Source: Amphritea atlantica (lineage in GTDB: Bacteria; Pseudomonadota; Gammaproteobacteria; Pseudomonadales; Balneatricaceae). Taken from it: DNA of 64,000 nucleotides. The translations under genes were made by a program, and so were the position numbers. How positions within the stretch are numbered: the stretch's first letter is position 1; every line of letters starts with the position of its first letter. The stretch covers positions 206,643-270,642 of the forward strand of contig NZ_JAHKQE010000023.1 in NCBI RefSeq assembly GCF_018860855.1, written 5' to 3'. The notes under the pieces are model-generated. The model did not search any database and was not told where the DNA came from. It saw nothing but the letters and a program-made list of their open reading frames with translations. Shown here in pieces: positions 36,297 to 43,511 of this stretch.

Positions 36297-37235
36297 TTAG
36301 AATATAATGAGGTGTAACGCGCCACGTACAAAGGTTCCGATTAACGCCCCCAGTATTGCGGCCCGCGCGACCGAAGAGACCCGTTTACCTGCTGCCAACA
36401 AGATCGCGGTGCCCGCTAAATCAAACGGACTAAGCACAAAACCAGCAATCCGGTTAAGATCCGTGGCACTCATAGCCCCCTGATTCAACAGATCAATGGT
36501 CACCCCCATCATGGCGGTACCGCCCGCAATAAACTTAGTCACGATGGGTAACACCGTCGACTCAGGTAGATTAACCAGTGCGAGTACCGGTGCCAGCAAT
36601 GCCGTTAATAATTCGATAGTACCGGTGACTTTCAGTAGATTGACGAAACAGAGCGCTAAAATCAGTAACGGAATAGAGGCTAATACGATTTTAACCCCCT
36701 CTTGACCACCATCAGACAGTGTTTGAATCACATTTTTATGTTCATGTAACTCCGGTGCTAAATGAGATGCATGGCTATAGTCGTCATCCAACGCAGGATT
36801 GCGGGCAAACAGATAATAGGTCGCCGCCGCGGCAATCAAACCACCTAAGATAGAGGTCGCCATAATAACCGGCACATCCAACCCCACCACCGCCATCGGG
36901 AACACGACATTAGCTTGAGACATCGTTAGCACAGCGGCCAGGGTTGCCGCGATACTTCGCCGCGAGGTGCCATCCCGAGCCATAATTGCGAGGGTAGCAA
37001 CCGGCGCATTAAAGCTAACAAATAGAATCTGCAACATCGCAAAAATACCCAGTCCCGGCATACCAAACAAACGTACAAACGGTGTGAGCTTATTCGAAAC
37101 CCAGCCTAATACACCTTTGCTCTCTAGCAATTTCATCAGCGCTAGCATCACCACCATTACCGGTAGCAACACATAAAGCACCATATCAATAGCCGTACGA
37201 CCGGACTCAAGAATCAGAGTTATTATCTGCTCCAT
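36297..37235 (-). CDS. Nucleoside-recognition (Gate) domain membrane protein
   Basis: A 312-residue membrane protein with about eight hydrophobic segments and two Gate-type repeats: LPVMVVMLALMKLLESKGVLGWVSNKLTPFVRLFGMPG in the first half and LTALLAPVLALVNLPESTVLPIVTKFIAGGTAMMG in the second. Members resemble SpmA/SpmB and the nucleoside-recognition parts of NupC and FeoB, but their substrates are unknown. Monocistronic; it diverges from pbpG across a 350-base gap. Confidence 0.85.
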   Translation of the reverse strand: MEQIITLILESGRTAIDMVLYVLLPVMVVMLALMKLLESKGVLGWVSNKLTPFVRLFGMPGLGIFAMLQILFVSFNAPVATLAIMARDGTSRRSIAATLAAVLTMSQANVVFPMAVVGLDVPVIMATSILGGLIAAAATYYLFARNPALDDDYSHASHLAPELHEHKNVIQTLSDGGQEGVKIVLASIPLLILALCFVNLLKVTGTIELLTALLAPVLALVNLPESTVLPIVTKFIAGGTAMMGVTIDLLNQGAMSATDLNRIAGFVLSPFDLAGTAILLAAGKRVSSVARAAILGALIGTFVRGALHLIIF

Positions 37236-37585
37236 AGGCGGTTTTTACACTCCATCAGTTTTAACAAGCCGGCTCCATTCTAACCCATAACCGCTAACGA
37301 TATTCTCATTGCGCGGATTCCAGTTCACTAAAGCACCCCATAAAAACACAGAATGTACTGTTTAAACAACGATTTAAACAGTCGTTTATGCTAAAGTGCG
37401 GATAACTATGTTTGCTAAAGCTGCTTTCTCAAGCGATAAGACAAAGGATTGTCAAAAAACGAATATTATTAACTAAGAATAATTTATGACGGTTCTGTTT
37501 TGAAAAAACGCCGAATGACCCAGTCGTTCACCCAAGGCATATCGATACAGTACCGACAAAAAAAAGACTCACCAATGGCCCTAAA
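37236..37585. promoter_or_regulatory. Divergent promoter region before pbpG
   Basis: 350 bases between the nucleoside-recognition gene and pbpG. It carries one notable palindrome (37357-37382, listed separately). No gene is visible. Confidence 0.4.
37357..37382. promoter_or_regulatory. Operator-like palindrome, TetR-type geometry
   Basis: ACTGTTTAAA and its exact complement TTTAAACAGT separated by six bases (CAACGA). Perfect 10-bp arms, AT-rich, in a divergent promoter region: geometry typical of TetR-family operators. No TetR gene lies nearby. Confidence 0.5.
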
Positions 37586-38554
37586 ATGAAAAGCTATCTA
37601 CTGAGCGGTTTACTTTTTATCTGCGTTGCCGGTTTACCCGCCCAAGCGCAAACAGCGACAAACAACAAAGCCCTACTCTCGAATGCAACCGAGCGATTAC
37701 TCAACTTAGATAAGGGTAAGATTGAACTAGCATCGGTCAGTGCTGCTGTCATCGATGGTAAAACCGGCGCGCCATTGTATCAAAAACATGCTGAAATGAT
37801 GATGCCGATCGCCTCCATCACTAAGCTGATGACCGCGATGGTTACCCTAGACGCCAAACTACCTTTAAATGAAAAGATTCAGTTTACCGAGCGCCATAAA
37901 AAGGCCAATAACAACTACTTTTCGCGCATCCGCATTGACTCCCAACTGCCTCGTAAAGATGTTATCCGTATCGCACTGATGTCATCCGAGAATATGGCCT
38001 CCTCGGCACTTGGACACACGTATCCTGGCGGGATAAAAGCCTTTGTCCGCGCCATGAATGTCAAAGCCCGCCAGCTAGGTATGATGCACAGCCACTTTGT
38101 CGATGCTACCGGCCTTTCCCAACATAATATATCAACGGCCTCTGATCTTGCCATTATGGTCCGTGCTGCGGCCTCTTACCCCGAGATTGCCGAATACAGT
38201 AGAACGCCGGGTTATACCGCACGTTTCAGCCATCCACGATATTCACTGCGTTATGGCAACACCAATGCACTGGTGCACAGTAAAAGTTGGCAGATCGACG
38301 TGACAAAAACCGGCTATCTCGATGAAGCTGGCCGTTGCTTGGTGATGTTGACGGAAATCAATGGCCGAGAAACCGTCATGGTGATGCTGAACTCCTACGG
38401 TAAACGCACACCTATTGGTGATGCTAGCCGTATCAAACGTTGGCTAACCACGGGCGAAAGCGGCAAAATCAGCAGCTCGGCTAGACACTACCAACGGCAG
38501 ACGCTGCAGGAGTTATTGCAACACCCAGTACTTGAACAACTGGCTTTACAGTGA
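37586..38554 (+). CDS. pbpG: D-alanyl-D-alanine endopeptidase PbpG (PBP7)
   Basis: A 322-residue periplasmic serine peptidase of family S11. Signal peptide residues 1-22 (LLSGLLFICVAGLPAQAQ). Active-site motifs are intact: SxxK in ASITKLMTAMV, SxN in SSENMASSA, KTG in TKTGYLDEAGRC. It cleaves DD-crosslinks in peptidoglycan. The short length without a large C-terminal domain fits PBP7 rather than DacA-type carboxypeptidases. Its stop is close to, or overlapped by, the following diguanylate cyclase gene, depending on that gene's start. Confidence 0.93.
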   Translation: MKSYLLSGLLFICVAGLPAQAQTATNNKALLSNATERLLNLDKGKIELASVSAAVIDGKTGAPLYQKHAEMMMPIASITKLMTAMVTLDAKLPLNEKIQFTERHKKANNNYFSRIRIDSQLPRKDVIRIALMSSENMASSALGHTYPGGIKAFVRAMNVKARQLGMMHSHFVDATGLSQHNISTASDLAIMVRAAASYPEIAEYSRTPGYTARFSHPRYSLRYGNTNALVHSKSWQIDVTKTGYLDEAGRCLVMLTEINGRETVMVMLNSYGKRTPIGDASRIKRWLTTGESGKISSSARHYQRQTLQELLQHPVLEQLALQ

Positions 38555-38630
38555 GATTAAGCCTGTGAATAGCCCTCTACATCGCACGACAAGCTTAGCA
38601 CCGACGGACAAGCAAACTCAGGATCGATAC

Positions 38631-39626
38631 ATGATCGAAAACCTGTTGGAAAGTTTGCACCATGAAGATTTCGAGACGCTGGCTGATGACATCAAGCACT
38701 CGTTACAAGCCCATCGCGACTGGATGGAAACCGTCACCAAGGCGCTCATTCTCCGCCAACCCTTGAGTGACACACAGTTTGTCGCGACCGATGCTCATCT
38801 TCATTGTCAATTTGGCCAATGGCTTACCAAAGTGTTCGAGGATGAGCTATTCAAACAGGGCTCCTTTCTAAAAATAGAGGCTTACCATAAGCAGCTACAT
38901 GCAACGGCCAGCACCTTGGTGCAACACTTAAATCAGCATCAGGAAGTCAATCATGATGACCTGAATAGTTTTATGCATACCCAGAAAGAGCTGTTTGATA
39001 TGGTCATGGTGCTGTTTGAATTTTCAGTCCTGAACAAACAGCAATTTGATCCCACCACGCGATTGATGAATCGTCGTTCAGTCGGTGCGGTACTCGCCAG
39101 TGAATACAATAAGATACAGCGCTCCGATGATTATTACTGCTGTATCGCTATGGCCGATATCGATCACTTTAAAAACGTCAACGATGTCTGGGGACATGAT
39201 GTCGGCGATCTATTGCTAGGCCATACCGCCAAACTGTTTAATGACACTATTCGTCGCCATGACACCGTCTCCCGCTATGGCGGTGAAGAGTTTTTGTTCA
39301 TTTTTCCGGAGATGTCATTAGAACAGGCGACCCATGTGGTCGACCGTATCCGTATACAACTGGCACAATCCTGTATCCATCACCATGGCAATCAGCACAA
39401 CGTCACCGCTTCGTTTGGGGTGACTCAGCTGAGCCGCCACTCGGATATCAAAGGCTCGATCAAACGGGCCGATATCGCCCTGTATGCCGCCAAAGATAGC
39501 GGGCGGAATACGACTATGTTGATCGACAGCCATGGCATGATCGGCCAGATGTCCTATGAAGACCTCAATAACGACAGCACCGAAGCGATGCGACAACACT
39601 GTTCTCCCGTCACTCAAACTGACTAA
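38631..39626 (+). CDS. Diguanylate cyclase with N-terminal zinc-sensing CZB-type domain (DgcZ-like)
   Basis: About 331 residues. The N-terminal half matches chemoreceptor zinc-binding domains: His in SLQAHRDWMETV, the HCQFGQWL motif with Cys, and a later His in EAYHKQLHATASTL. The C-terminal GGDEF domain has catalytic YGGEEF and an RRHD I-site five residues before it. E. coli DgcZ has the same arrangement, with zinc inhibiting c-di-GMP synthesis. I prefer the ATG at 38631 (AGGA seven bases upstream); the frame extends to a GTG at 38565 and an ATG at 38532 that overlaps pbpG. It is cytoplasmic. Confidence 0.88.
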   Translation: MIENLLESLHHEDFETLADDIKHSLQAHRDWMETVTKALILRQPLSDTQFVATDAHLHCQFGQWLTKVFEDELFKQGSFLKIEAYHKQLHATASTLVQHLNQHQEVNHDDLNSFMHTQKELFDMVMVLFEFSVLNKQQFDPTTRLMNRRSVGAVLASEYNKIQRSDDYYCCIAMADIDHFKNVNDVWGHDVGDLLLGHTAKLFNDTIRRHDTVSRYGGEEFLFIFPEMSLEQATHVVDRIRIQLAQSCIHHHGNQHNVTASFGVTQLSRHSDIKGSIKRADIALYAAKDSGRNTTMLIDSHGMIGQMSYEDLNNDSTEAMRQHCSPVTQTD

Positions 39627-39692
39627 GCACTTAAGTGTAAGTACCTAAGAGTAAGCACCTAGGTCAGCACCTAAGTCACTACGCACCTAAGC
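39624..39692. repeat. Degenerate 14-15-bp tandem repeat, about five units
   Basis: Units: TAAGCACTTAAGTG, TAAGTACCTAAGAG, TAAGCACCTAGGTC, AGCACCTAAGTCACT, ACGCACCTAAGCGAT. The core (G)CACCTAAG recurs. The array starts exactly at the stop codon of the diguanylate cyclase gene and ends next to the convergent racemase stop. Confidence 0.65.
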
Positions 39693-39694
39693 GA

Positions 39695-40387
39695 TTAACT
39701 CAACGCTAAGCTAACCGCCGCCGCTGAATGGATGGCGGTAGTATCATATAAAGGCACCGAGGTATCCGCCTGATTCACCAACAGCGCAATCTCGGTACAT
39801 CCAAGAATCACCGCCTGCGCCCCCTGCTTAGCCAACTCCGCAATAATATCGACATAGGCTTGGCGAGAACTATCGCTGACCTGCCCTTGGCAGAGTTCAT
39901 CATAAATAATGTTATGCACCAACTGTCGAGCATCTTCATCCGGCACCCGTACCTCGATGCCATGATTATCCGTTAACCGCCCGCGATAGAAATCCTGCTC
40001 CATAGTGAAACGGGTGCCCAATAACCCGACAGTTGTAATGTTGTCGGCTTTTAGCTGTGCGGCAGTAGCATCAGCAATATGCAGCAAAGGAATCGACACC
40101 GCCGCTTCGATCTGCGGGGCAACTTTATGCATGGTATTGGTACCGATCAGAAAAAAATCCGCCCCCGCGGCCTCAACCGCCTGAGCGGCTTGTGCCAAAA
40201 TACCCCCCGCCTGCTGCCAATCGCCCTGTTGCTGTAACCGCTCGATTTCGGCGAAATCGACACTCAACATCGCCAGCTTGGCGGAGTGTAAGCCACCCAA
40301 CTGGGCTTTAACCTCTTGATTGATCGCTTTATAGTAACTCGCGGTCGACTCCCAACTCATGCCACCCAATAAACCGATTGTTTTCAT
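39695..40387 (-). CDS. Aspartate/glutamate racemase family protein (YgeA-like)
   Basis: A 230-residue Asp/Glu/hydantoin racemase superfamily member. It begins MKTIGLLGGMSWESTASYYKAINQ, as YgeA does. In the first active-site motif, usually GxNTxH with Cys/Thr, it has FLIGTNTMHKVA, and the second catalytic Cys is present in VILGCTEIALLV. The Thr/Cys pair rather than Cys/Cys is the arrangement known in YgeA, a broad-range amino acid racemase. A strong ribosome site (GAGGAGGCGGAG) precedes the ATG. Convergent with the diguanylate cyclase. Confidence 0.9.
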   Translation of the reverse strand: MKTIGLLGGMSWESTASYYKAINQEVKAQLGGLHSAKLAMLSVDFAEIERLQQQGDWQQAGGILAQAAQAVEAAGADFFLIGTNTMHKVAPQIEAAVSIPLLHIADATAAQLKADNITTVGLLGTRFTMEQDFYRGRLTDNHGIEVRVPDEDARQLVHNIIYDELCQGQVSDSSRQAYVDIIAELAKQGAQAVILGCTEIALLVNQADTSVPLYDTTAIHSAAAVSLALS

Positions 40388-40549
40388 CTCCGCCTCCTCA
40401 TCGCTGTTCCATTAGCATATATAACGCTGATACCCTTTAGCCAGATACAGTTCTCATTCCCCTCGCCAGTACAGATTATCCATTTATTGATCTACTCTTA
40501 AGAGAGTGACGTAACAGACTTGCCCTAAGCAACCAAACAGGTGACGATC

Positions 40550-41155
40550 ATGACCCTAAAATCGATGTCTGAACTTTTCTATCACCCCAGTCTAGCCATG
40601 CAGCATCTACGGGATGAACAATTAAAAGGTACCACCGAGGTATTGTTTAAACTGGCACTGTTGGCGTTGATACCTGCAGCCTCTCTATTTGTCGGGACGA
40701 CACAAATTGGCTGGAGTCTGATCCTCGGCGGAGACGTTGTAAAACTGAGTTTAATCAGCGCCATCAATTCTGCATTCGCCTTTTATCTGGCAACCTGCTT
40801 GGCGCTCGGCGTAATGAGCTTCGCCATTCACTGGATGGAAAAAACATACGGCGGCCATGCATCATTAGAACGCTGTATGAACCTGACTCTATATACCGCC
40901 GCACCACTCTTGCTATCCGGTTTTGCGGGGTTATATCCGATGCTCTGGTTCTGTGTTGCCGTCGGCATGTTAGCCCTCGCGTATAGCACCTATCTGCTAT
41001 TTACAGGTGTGCCCATCATTATGAAAATACCGGAAGAGCGGGGATTTATGTTCTGTATCTCGATTCTAACGGTAGGCTTAATCATTCTCGTAGGGCTAAG
41101 AGCCGCCACCGTGTTTCTGTGGAGCACCATGACACCACTGGCCTACATAGGCTGA
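40550..41155 (+). CDS. Yip1-family integral membrane protein
   Basis: A 201-residue protein with five or six hydrophobic segments: LFKLALLALIPAASLFVGTTQIGW, LISAINSAFAFYLATCLALGVMSFAIHW, TLYTAAPLLLSGFAGLYPMLWFCVAVGMLALAYSTYLLFTGVPIIMKIP and FCISILTVGLIILVGLRAATVFL. Segment order and the YTAAP and LLFTGVPIIMKIP motifs match Yip1-domain (PF04893) bacterial proteins of unknown function. An ATG at 40550 after AGGTGA is preferred over the upstream in-frame GTG at 40541. Confidence 0.8.
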   Translation: MTLKSMSELFYHPSLAMQHLRDEQLKGTTEVLFKLALLALIPAASLFVGTTQIGWSLILGGDVVKLSLISAINSAFAFYLATCLALGVMSFAIHWMEKTYGGHASLERCMNLTLYTAAPLLLSGFAGLYPMLWFCVAVGMLALAYSTYLLFTGVPIIMKIPEERGFMFCISILTVGLIILVGLRAATVFLWSTMTPLAYIG

Positions 41156-41280
41156 TACGGTATGATTGATTGCCCTAGGGTTCGACCGCCATACGGATTA
41201 GAGATCACTCGGGCTAATAAGCGTTATGAGAGACGCACATGGTTCAGAGCACATAGAAAACAACCAACGCTAAGCTAAAT

Positions 41281-41318
41281 GGACCCAAAAGCCTCAGGCT
41301 TTTTGGGTTCATTTTTAG
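41281..41318 (+). terminator. Strong intrinsic terminator upstream of the TIR gene
   Basis: GGACCCAAAAGCC pairs with GGCTTTTTGGGTTC around the loop TCA (one bulge), and weaker pairing extends outward (GCTAAA with TTTTTAGC). ATTTTTAG follows. It would end transcripts coming from the Yip1 gene, insulating the TIR/SLOG module, or act as an attenuator if the module's promoter lies upstream of it. Confidence 0.8.
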
Positions 41319-41345
41319 CGCCTATTAAAAAGGGGAGGATTACCT

Positions 41346-41411
41346 ATGGCGCGAACTCACATGATTCCCGCCAACTCGCCTGTAAAAAAAGGTTGTTTGT
41401 TGAACAATTAA
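41346..41411 (+). CDS. Possible 21-residue leader peptide before the TIR gene
   Basis: Directly after the terminator comes a near-perfect Shine-Dalgarno sequence, AGGGGAGG, eight bases before an ATG that opens a 21-codon frame (MARTHMIPANSPVKKGCLLNN). Its stop is 24 bases before the TIR start codon. The TIR start itself has no comparable ribosome site, so translation of the leader could control TIR synthesis. It is too short to judge by codon use. Confidence 0.4.
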   Translation: MARTHMIPANSPVKKGCLLNN

Positions 41412-41435
41412 ATGGAAGACTGATATTCTGCATTT

Positions 41436-43511
41436 ATGACGAATGGACTCTGTATGTCATCCGAACAAAGCAATCCCCCTTTTTACGATGCGTTTATCAG
41501 TTATGCGTCACAAAATCAAAATGAAGCCGATGAGCTTTGTCGGTATTTGGAAGAACAGGGGTTTGCATGCTGGATAGCCTCGCGAAATGTCCGCCCTAGC
41601 AGAGACTATTCAGAAGAGATTATTGAAGGGGTAGTCAATAGCAAGAGTCTTATTTTATTACTCTCTGAACATGTCGAAAATTCAATTTATGTTAAACGTG
41701 AAGTAGAACGGGCCACCAGCTACAACCGCAAAGTGTTCACGATCCGTTTGGAAGAAGTTGCTGTACCGCGTTCTTTAGAGCTTTTTCTCGGGCTTCCGCA
41801 TTGGGTAGATAAGTGGGCCCCTGATTACCCTCAAAAGCTACAAGCCATCGTCGCGGAAATCAACAACACCAATGTAGATATGGCAAGCATCCCAAGCCCA
41901 AGCTTGATCGCTCGCATATCGCGTTTCACCAAACAAAATATGCTCGGCGTTATTTCAACGGCCATTCTCCTTTTTTTCGCTATCACTTTTTTCATACAGT
42001 GGCCATCCTCACCCAACCCGCCAGCGGCTTTAGAATCGATACAGGACGTAGACGCCGATATGTTCGCGATAAAGGTGACCCGCGCATACAGTACAAGCCC
42101 AATCACATTAACGTTGGATGGATTTAGCGGAAAATTAATGATGAATCCGGCCGTTCACAAAAAGCAATTTGAAATTATCTTTGAATTTGACAACGGCCAA
42201 CACACCAAAACCATCCAAAATTTAACAAACGCAAAGATAAAAATTGATGACAGTTTGCCCGCTGCAACACAAGTTTCCGTCACACTTCATGATTTAGAAA
42301 AGGGCATTACCAGTGACAAAATGACCTTTTCGACACCACAAATTGCGTTGCTAATGAACGAAGGTAAGCGAGAAAGCACAAGCAAACTCAAAGAAAAACT
42401 AACTAGCACACAGCCGTTAAAATGCAATTTCACGTTAAACTACGCTTCAGGATTAATGCTGTGCCAGATTGGTCAATTTCCACAATTTGAAACCTACGCC
42501 AAGCTGCAAACCACCGTAAAAGAAATCGCCTTTGGGTATCGTGAAGATCAGCTTGATAGCTCCCTCCTCCTGGATCCCATAGAAACAAAAGGAGATTTGG
42601 CCGTACACGTGGATGAAAAGGGGCAACTGATCGTTTTAGTACCCCGGCTATCCAAAAATCTGTTCTATCAATTCACTTTTACCGACGGTGATAAAAGTAG
42701 CGTTAAAAAAACCCAATACGATGGAAACGCAACGTTTGCACACAAACTAATCAGTGACGATAAAAACGCACCGGCACTCTATTTATCTAATTCTATGAAT
42801 ATCATAAATAAAGTGATCGCTCCTGTCAGTTCAAAACAGTTTAGCCAAATCAGTTGGAGCCAATACCCTGGTGTCGACAATACCATGGGGCTTAATCGTG
42901 GCTTTTTTATCTCTGACGACATTAATGCTAACGAAATCGCCGAAGCCAATGAATTTGACGTCACCTATATTGATAATGAGGGAGATAAAGCCACCTATCA
43001 CTATCGTTTTGCCTATAAAGAAGTGATGGCAAAAGCTCGTTTGGACAAAATAAAATCCAATCCTACCTCGCTCATTGACTGCAATGGATACGGCTGCCGT
43101 TTTGCGTGGCTTCATGCCACTCAAGATGATATTGATCTTATTGACGACATTTACATTGGCTTTGATGCCCGCCAAATGCTCTCTATTTCTAACGATGATA
43201 TGGCACCGCTCATTGCACACATGGAAACAAATCGTCAGCATTTATATGAAAAAGAAAAAAGCGAAGCCCCTGCGTCCTCAGGCAGTTCGCTGTCATTTGG
43301 CACCCCCGTTAATTCCACCGAATACACCCTGGAGCAACGACTCAGCGAACCGTCAACATTGCAGATTAATACCACATGGAAGAAAAGGCATAGTACGCAA
43401 ACTTCGCCTATCTTCCAATACTCTTGGCCTGCAAGCCCCTTGTTTGTCCAAATCGCCTGGATAGACGGCACAGTCTCGAAGCCTCTGCTCTACAGATTCC
43501 CCTTTCAATAA
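41436..43511 (+). CDS. Membrane-anchored TIR-domain protein with large C-terminal ectodomain
   Basis: 691 residues. TIR domain at about 16-130: YDAFISYASQN, FACWIASRNVRPSRDYSEEI, SLILLLSEHVENS, and IYVKREVERA, where Glu89 sits at the catalytic position of NAD-consuming bacterial TIRs; the end LGLPHWVDKW is typical of this subfamily. Residues about 169-189 form one membrane helix (MLGVISTAILLFFAITFFIQW). Basic residues before it place the TIR in the cytoplasm and the remaining roughly 500 beta-rich residues outside. That part matches no domain I know. Base composition is visibly more AT-rich than the neighbours. Start may be ATG 41436 or 41454. The stop overlaps the SLOG gene start by one base (TAATG). 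Confidence 0.85.
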   Translation: MTNGLCMSSEQSNPPFYDAFISYASQNQNEADELCRYLEEQGFACWIASRNVRPSRDYSEEIIEGVVNSKSLILLLSEHVENSIYVKREVERATSYNRKVFTIRLEEVAVPRSLELFLGLPHWVDKWAPDYPQKLQAIVAEINNTNVDMASIPSPSLIARISRFTKQNMLGVISTAILLFFAITFFIQWPSSPNPPAALESIQDVDADMFAIKVTRAYSTSPITLTLDGFSGKLMMNPAVHKKQFEIIFEFDNGQHTKTIQNLTNAKIKIDDSLPAATQVSVTLHDLEKGITSDKMTFSTPQIALLMNEGKRESTSKLKEKLTSTQPLKCNFTLNYASGLMLCQIGQFPQFETYAKLQTTVKEIAFGYREDQLDSSLLLDPIETKGDLAVHVDEKGQLIVLVPRLSKNLFYQFTFTDGDKSSVKKTQYDGNATFAHKLISDDKNAPALYLSNSMNIINKVIAPVSSKQFSQISWSQYPGVDNTMGLNRGFFISDDINANEIAEANEFDVTYIDNEGDKATYHYRFAYKEVMAKARLDKIKSNPTSLIDCNGYGCRFAWLHATQDDIDLIDDIYIGFDARQMLSISNDDMAPLIAHMETNRQHLYEKEKSEAPASSGSSLSFGTPVNSTEYTLEQRLSEPSTLQINTTWKKRHSTQTSPIFQYSWPASPLFVQIAWIDGTVSKPLLYRFPFQ

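Noticed and set aside
41279..41524. 81-residue frame overlapping the terminator and the TIR gene start
   Set aside because: It runs through the terminator hairpin and the leader region in another frame and has no protein-like pattern.
43424..43510. Longer N-terminus for the SLOG-like protein
   Set aside because: The extra 29 codons lie inside the TIR gene in another frame; the ATG at 43511 gives the expected strand-loop start LPLLIGITGHRD and a standard TAATG coupling.
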